Shown: positions 6,710-6,996 of the stretch, piece after piece
Layout of the letters: every line of letters begins with the position of its first letter
Position numbering within the stretch: the first letter of the stretch is position 1
Assembly: GCA_022567775.1 (NCBI GenBank)
Contig: JADFGH010000116.1
Span: 1 to 6,996, forward strand
Source: Pseudomonadota bacterium
GTDB lineage: Bacteria > Pseudomonadota > Gammaproteobacteria > Steroidobacterales > Woeseiaceae
Direction: 5' to 3'
Length of the DNA stretch: 6,996 nt
Notes under the pieces: generated by a model
Seen by the model: the letters and a program-made list of their open reading frames with translations, nothing else
Told to the model about the DNA's origin: nothing
Databases searched by the model: none
Position numbers and translations under genes: made by a program

Positions 6710-6822
6710 TTGCTGGTGCCATTCAGGTGAGAGGAGAAGTGAGCATTATTTCACAAAACCAGGTGGCCGGCAGCGGGCCGGCCGGGACCAATCTGGGCTC
6801 TATATCAAGAATCGTGCAGAAG
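6710..6822 (-). promoter_or_regulatory. recA leader with candidate -10 and a GC hairpin
   Basis: This 113-bp gap separates thpR from recA. On the minus strand a candidate -10, AATAAT (6750-6745), lies 35 bases before the recA ATG; the -35 at the proper distance (CTGCCG) is poor. A perfect seven-bp inverted repeat (GGCCGGC/GCCGGCC, 6783-6765) is followed by CACCTGGTTTTG and may terminate thpR. I found no CTGT-N8-ACAG LexA box and no GAAC-N4-GTTC or GTTC-N7-GTTC box. Confidence 0.4.
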
Positions 6823-6996
6823 CTATTGTTTCAGCGGATGGTACTGAACGCCGCGTGTGGATGACACGGTCTCAACCAGCTCGAAGCTGGACCATTGCAG
6901 CTCGATCGGCCGCGCCAGTGGTATGTCGATGAAGGTCCGTGCTCGCCGAGCAACAGTGATATGTGGCCTGTAGGTCCGCTCATTGGGTACAAAGCC
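6823..6996 (-). CDS. thpR: RNA 2',3'-cyclic phosphodiesterase (2H family), C-terminal part only
   Basis: Only the last 57 residues are in the window; the gene continues past the right edge. The fragment contains RPHITVAR, the second H-x-T-x motif of the 2H phosphoesterase family (ThpR/LigT), in the usual context of an upstream Arg/Tyr stretch. It continues with a conserved W..FEL.E, a short loop and QYHPL near the end, as in ThpR C-termini. These enzymes hydrolyse 2',3'-cyclic phosphates on RNA ends and were first described as tRNA 2'-5' ligases. The first H-x-T-x motif should lie upstream, outside the window. The gene ends 113 bp before recA on the same strand. The family call is good, but the symbol rests on a fragment. 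Confidence 0.75.
   Translation of the reverse strand, partial: GFVPNERTYRPHITVARRARTFIDIPLARPIELQWSSFELVETVSSTRGVQYHPLKQ

Noticed and set aside
6712..6725. CTG-N8-CAG in the recA leader as a LexA box
   Set aside because: The LexA consensus has CTG-N10-CAG with T/A-rich inner bases; spacing and inner bases do not fit.
6739..6754. GTGA-N8-TCAC palindrome over the candidate recA -10, CRP-like
   Set aside because: CRP sites have a six-base spacer between these half-sites; here it is eight, and the arms are only four bases long.

Overview
The window looks like a gammaproteobacterial chromosome with the end of an integrated mobile element at its left side. The minus strand carries, in order of transcription, the 3' end of a probable thpR (2H RNA phosphodiesterase), then recA, recX, alaS, csrA, tRNA-Ser(GCU) and tRNA-Arg(ACG). 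The recA-recX-alaS-csrA-serV-argV order is a classic gammaproteobacterial arrangement. Here alaS is followed directly by csrA, with no lysC between them. REP-type hairpins (about 5'-GTAGGAGCGGC..GCCGC) in the gaps also fit Gammaproteobacteria such as xanthomonads, pseudomonads and relatives. The genus cannot be fixed from this window.

Left part (about 1-1710, plus strand): three tightly packed genes run toward tRNA-Arg. They are a truncated MerR-like HTH protein, a small HTH_17/AlpA-type protein (likely excisionase or regulator), and a complete tyrosine-recombinase integrase. The integrase stops 43 bp short of the CCA end of tRNA-Arg. This is the usual layout of a prophage or genomic island inserted at the 3' end of a tRNA gene. 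The rest of the element and its other attachment site lie beyond the left edge. Two strong hairpins fill the space between integrase and tRNA.

Middle part (1713-2400): the two tRNA genes are separated by one REP. Upstream of tRNA-Ser is a terminator-like hairpin with a 7-T run, and then csrA, whose C-terminal tail is unusually long and repetitive. csrA has a plausible promoter of its own in the gap after alaS.

Right part (2401-6996): alaS (alanyl-tRNA synthetase), a gap with two more REPs, recX and recA 15 bp apart, a 113-bp recA leader, and the thpR 3' end. RecA is the recombinase and SOS co-protease, and RecX restrains its filament. A 10-bp hairpin followed by TTTTT inside the first codons of recX could terminate most recA transcripts and keep RecX low. 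I saw no recognisable LexA box in the recA leader.

No CRISPR array, toxin-antitoxin pair, defence operon or insertion sequence is visible. The core genes are ordinary. The points most worth checking are the element/tRNA junction, the extensive xis-int overlap, the recX hairpin, the terminator-like hairpin before tRNA-Ser, the CsrA tail and the REPs.
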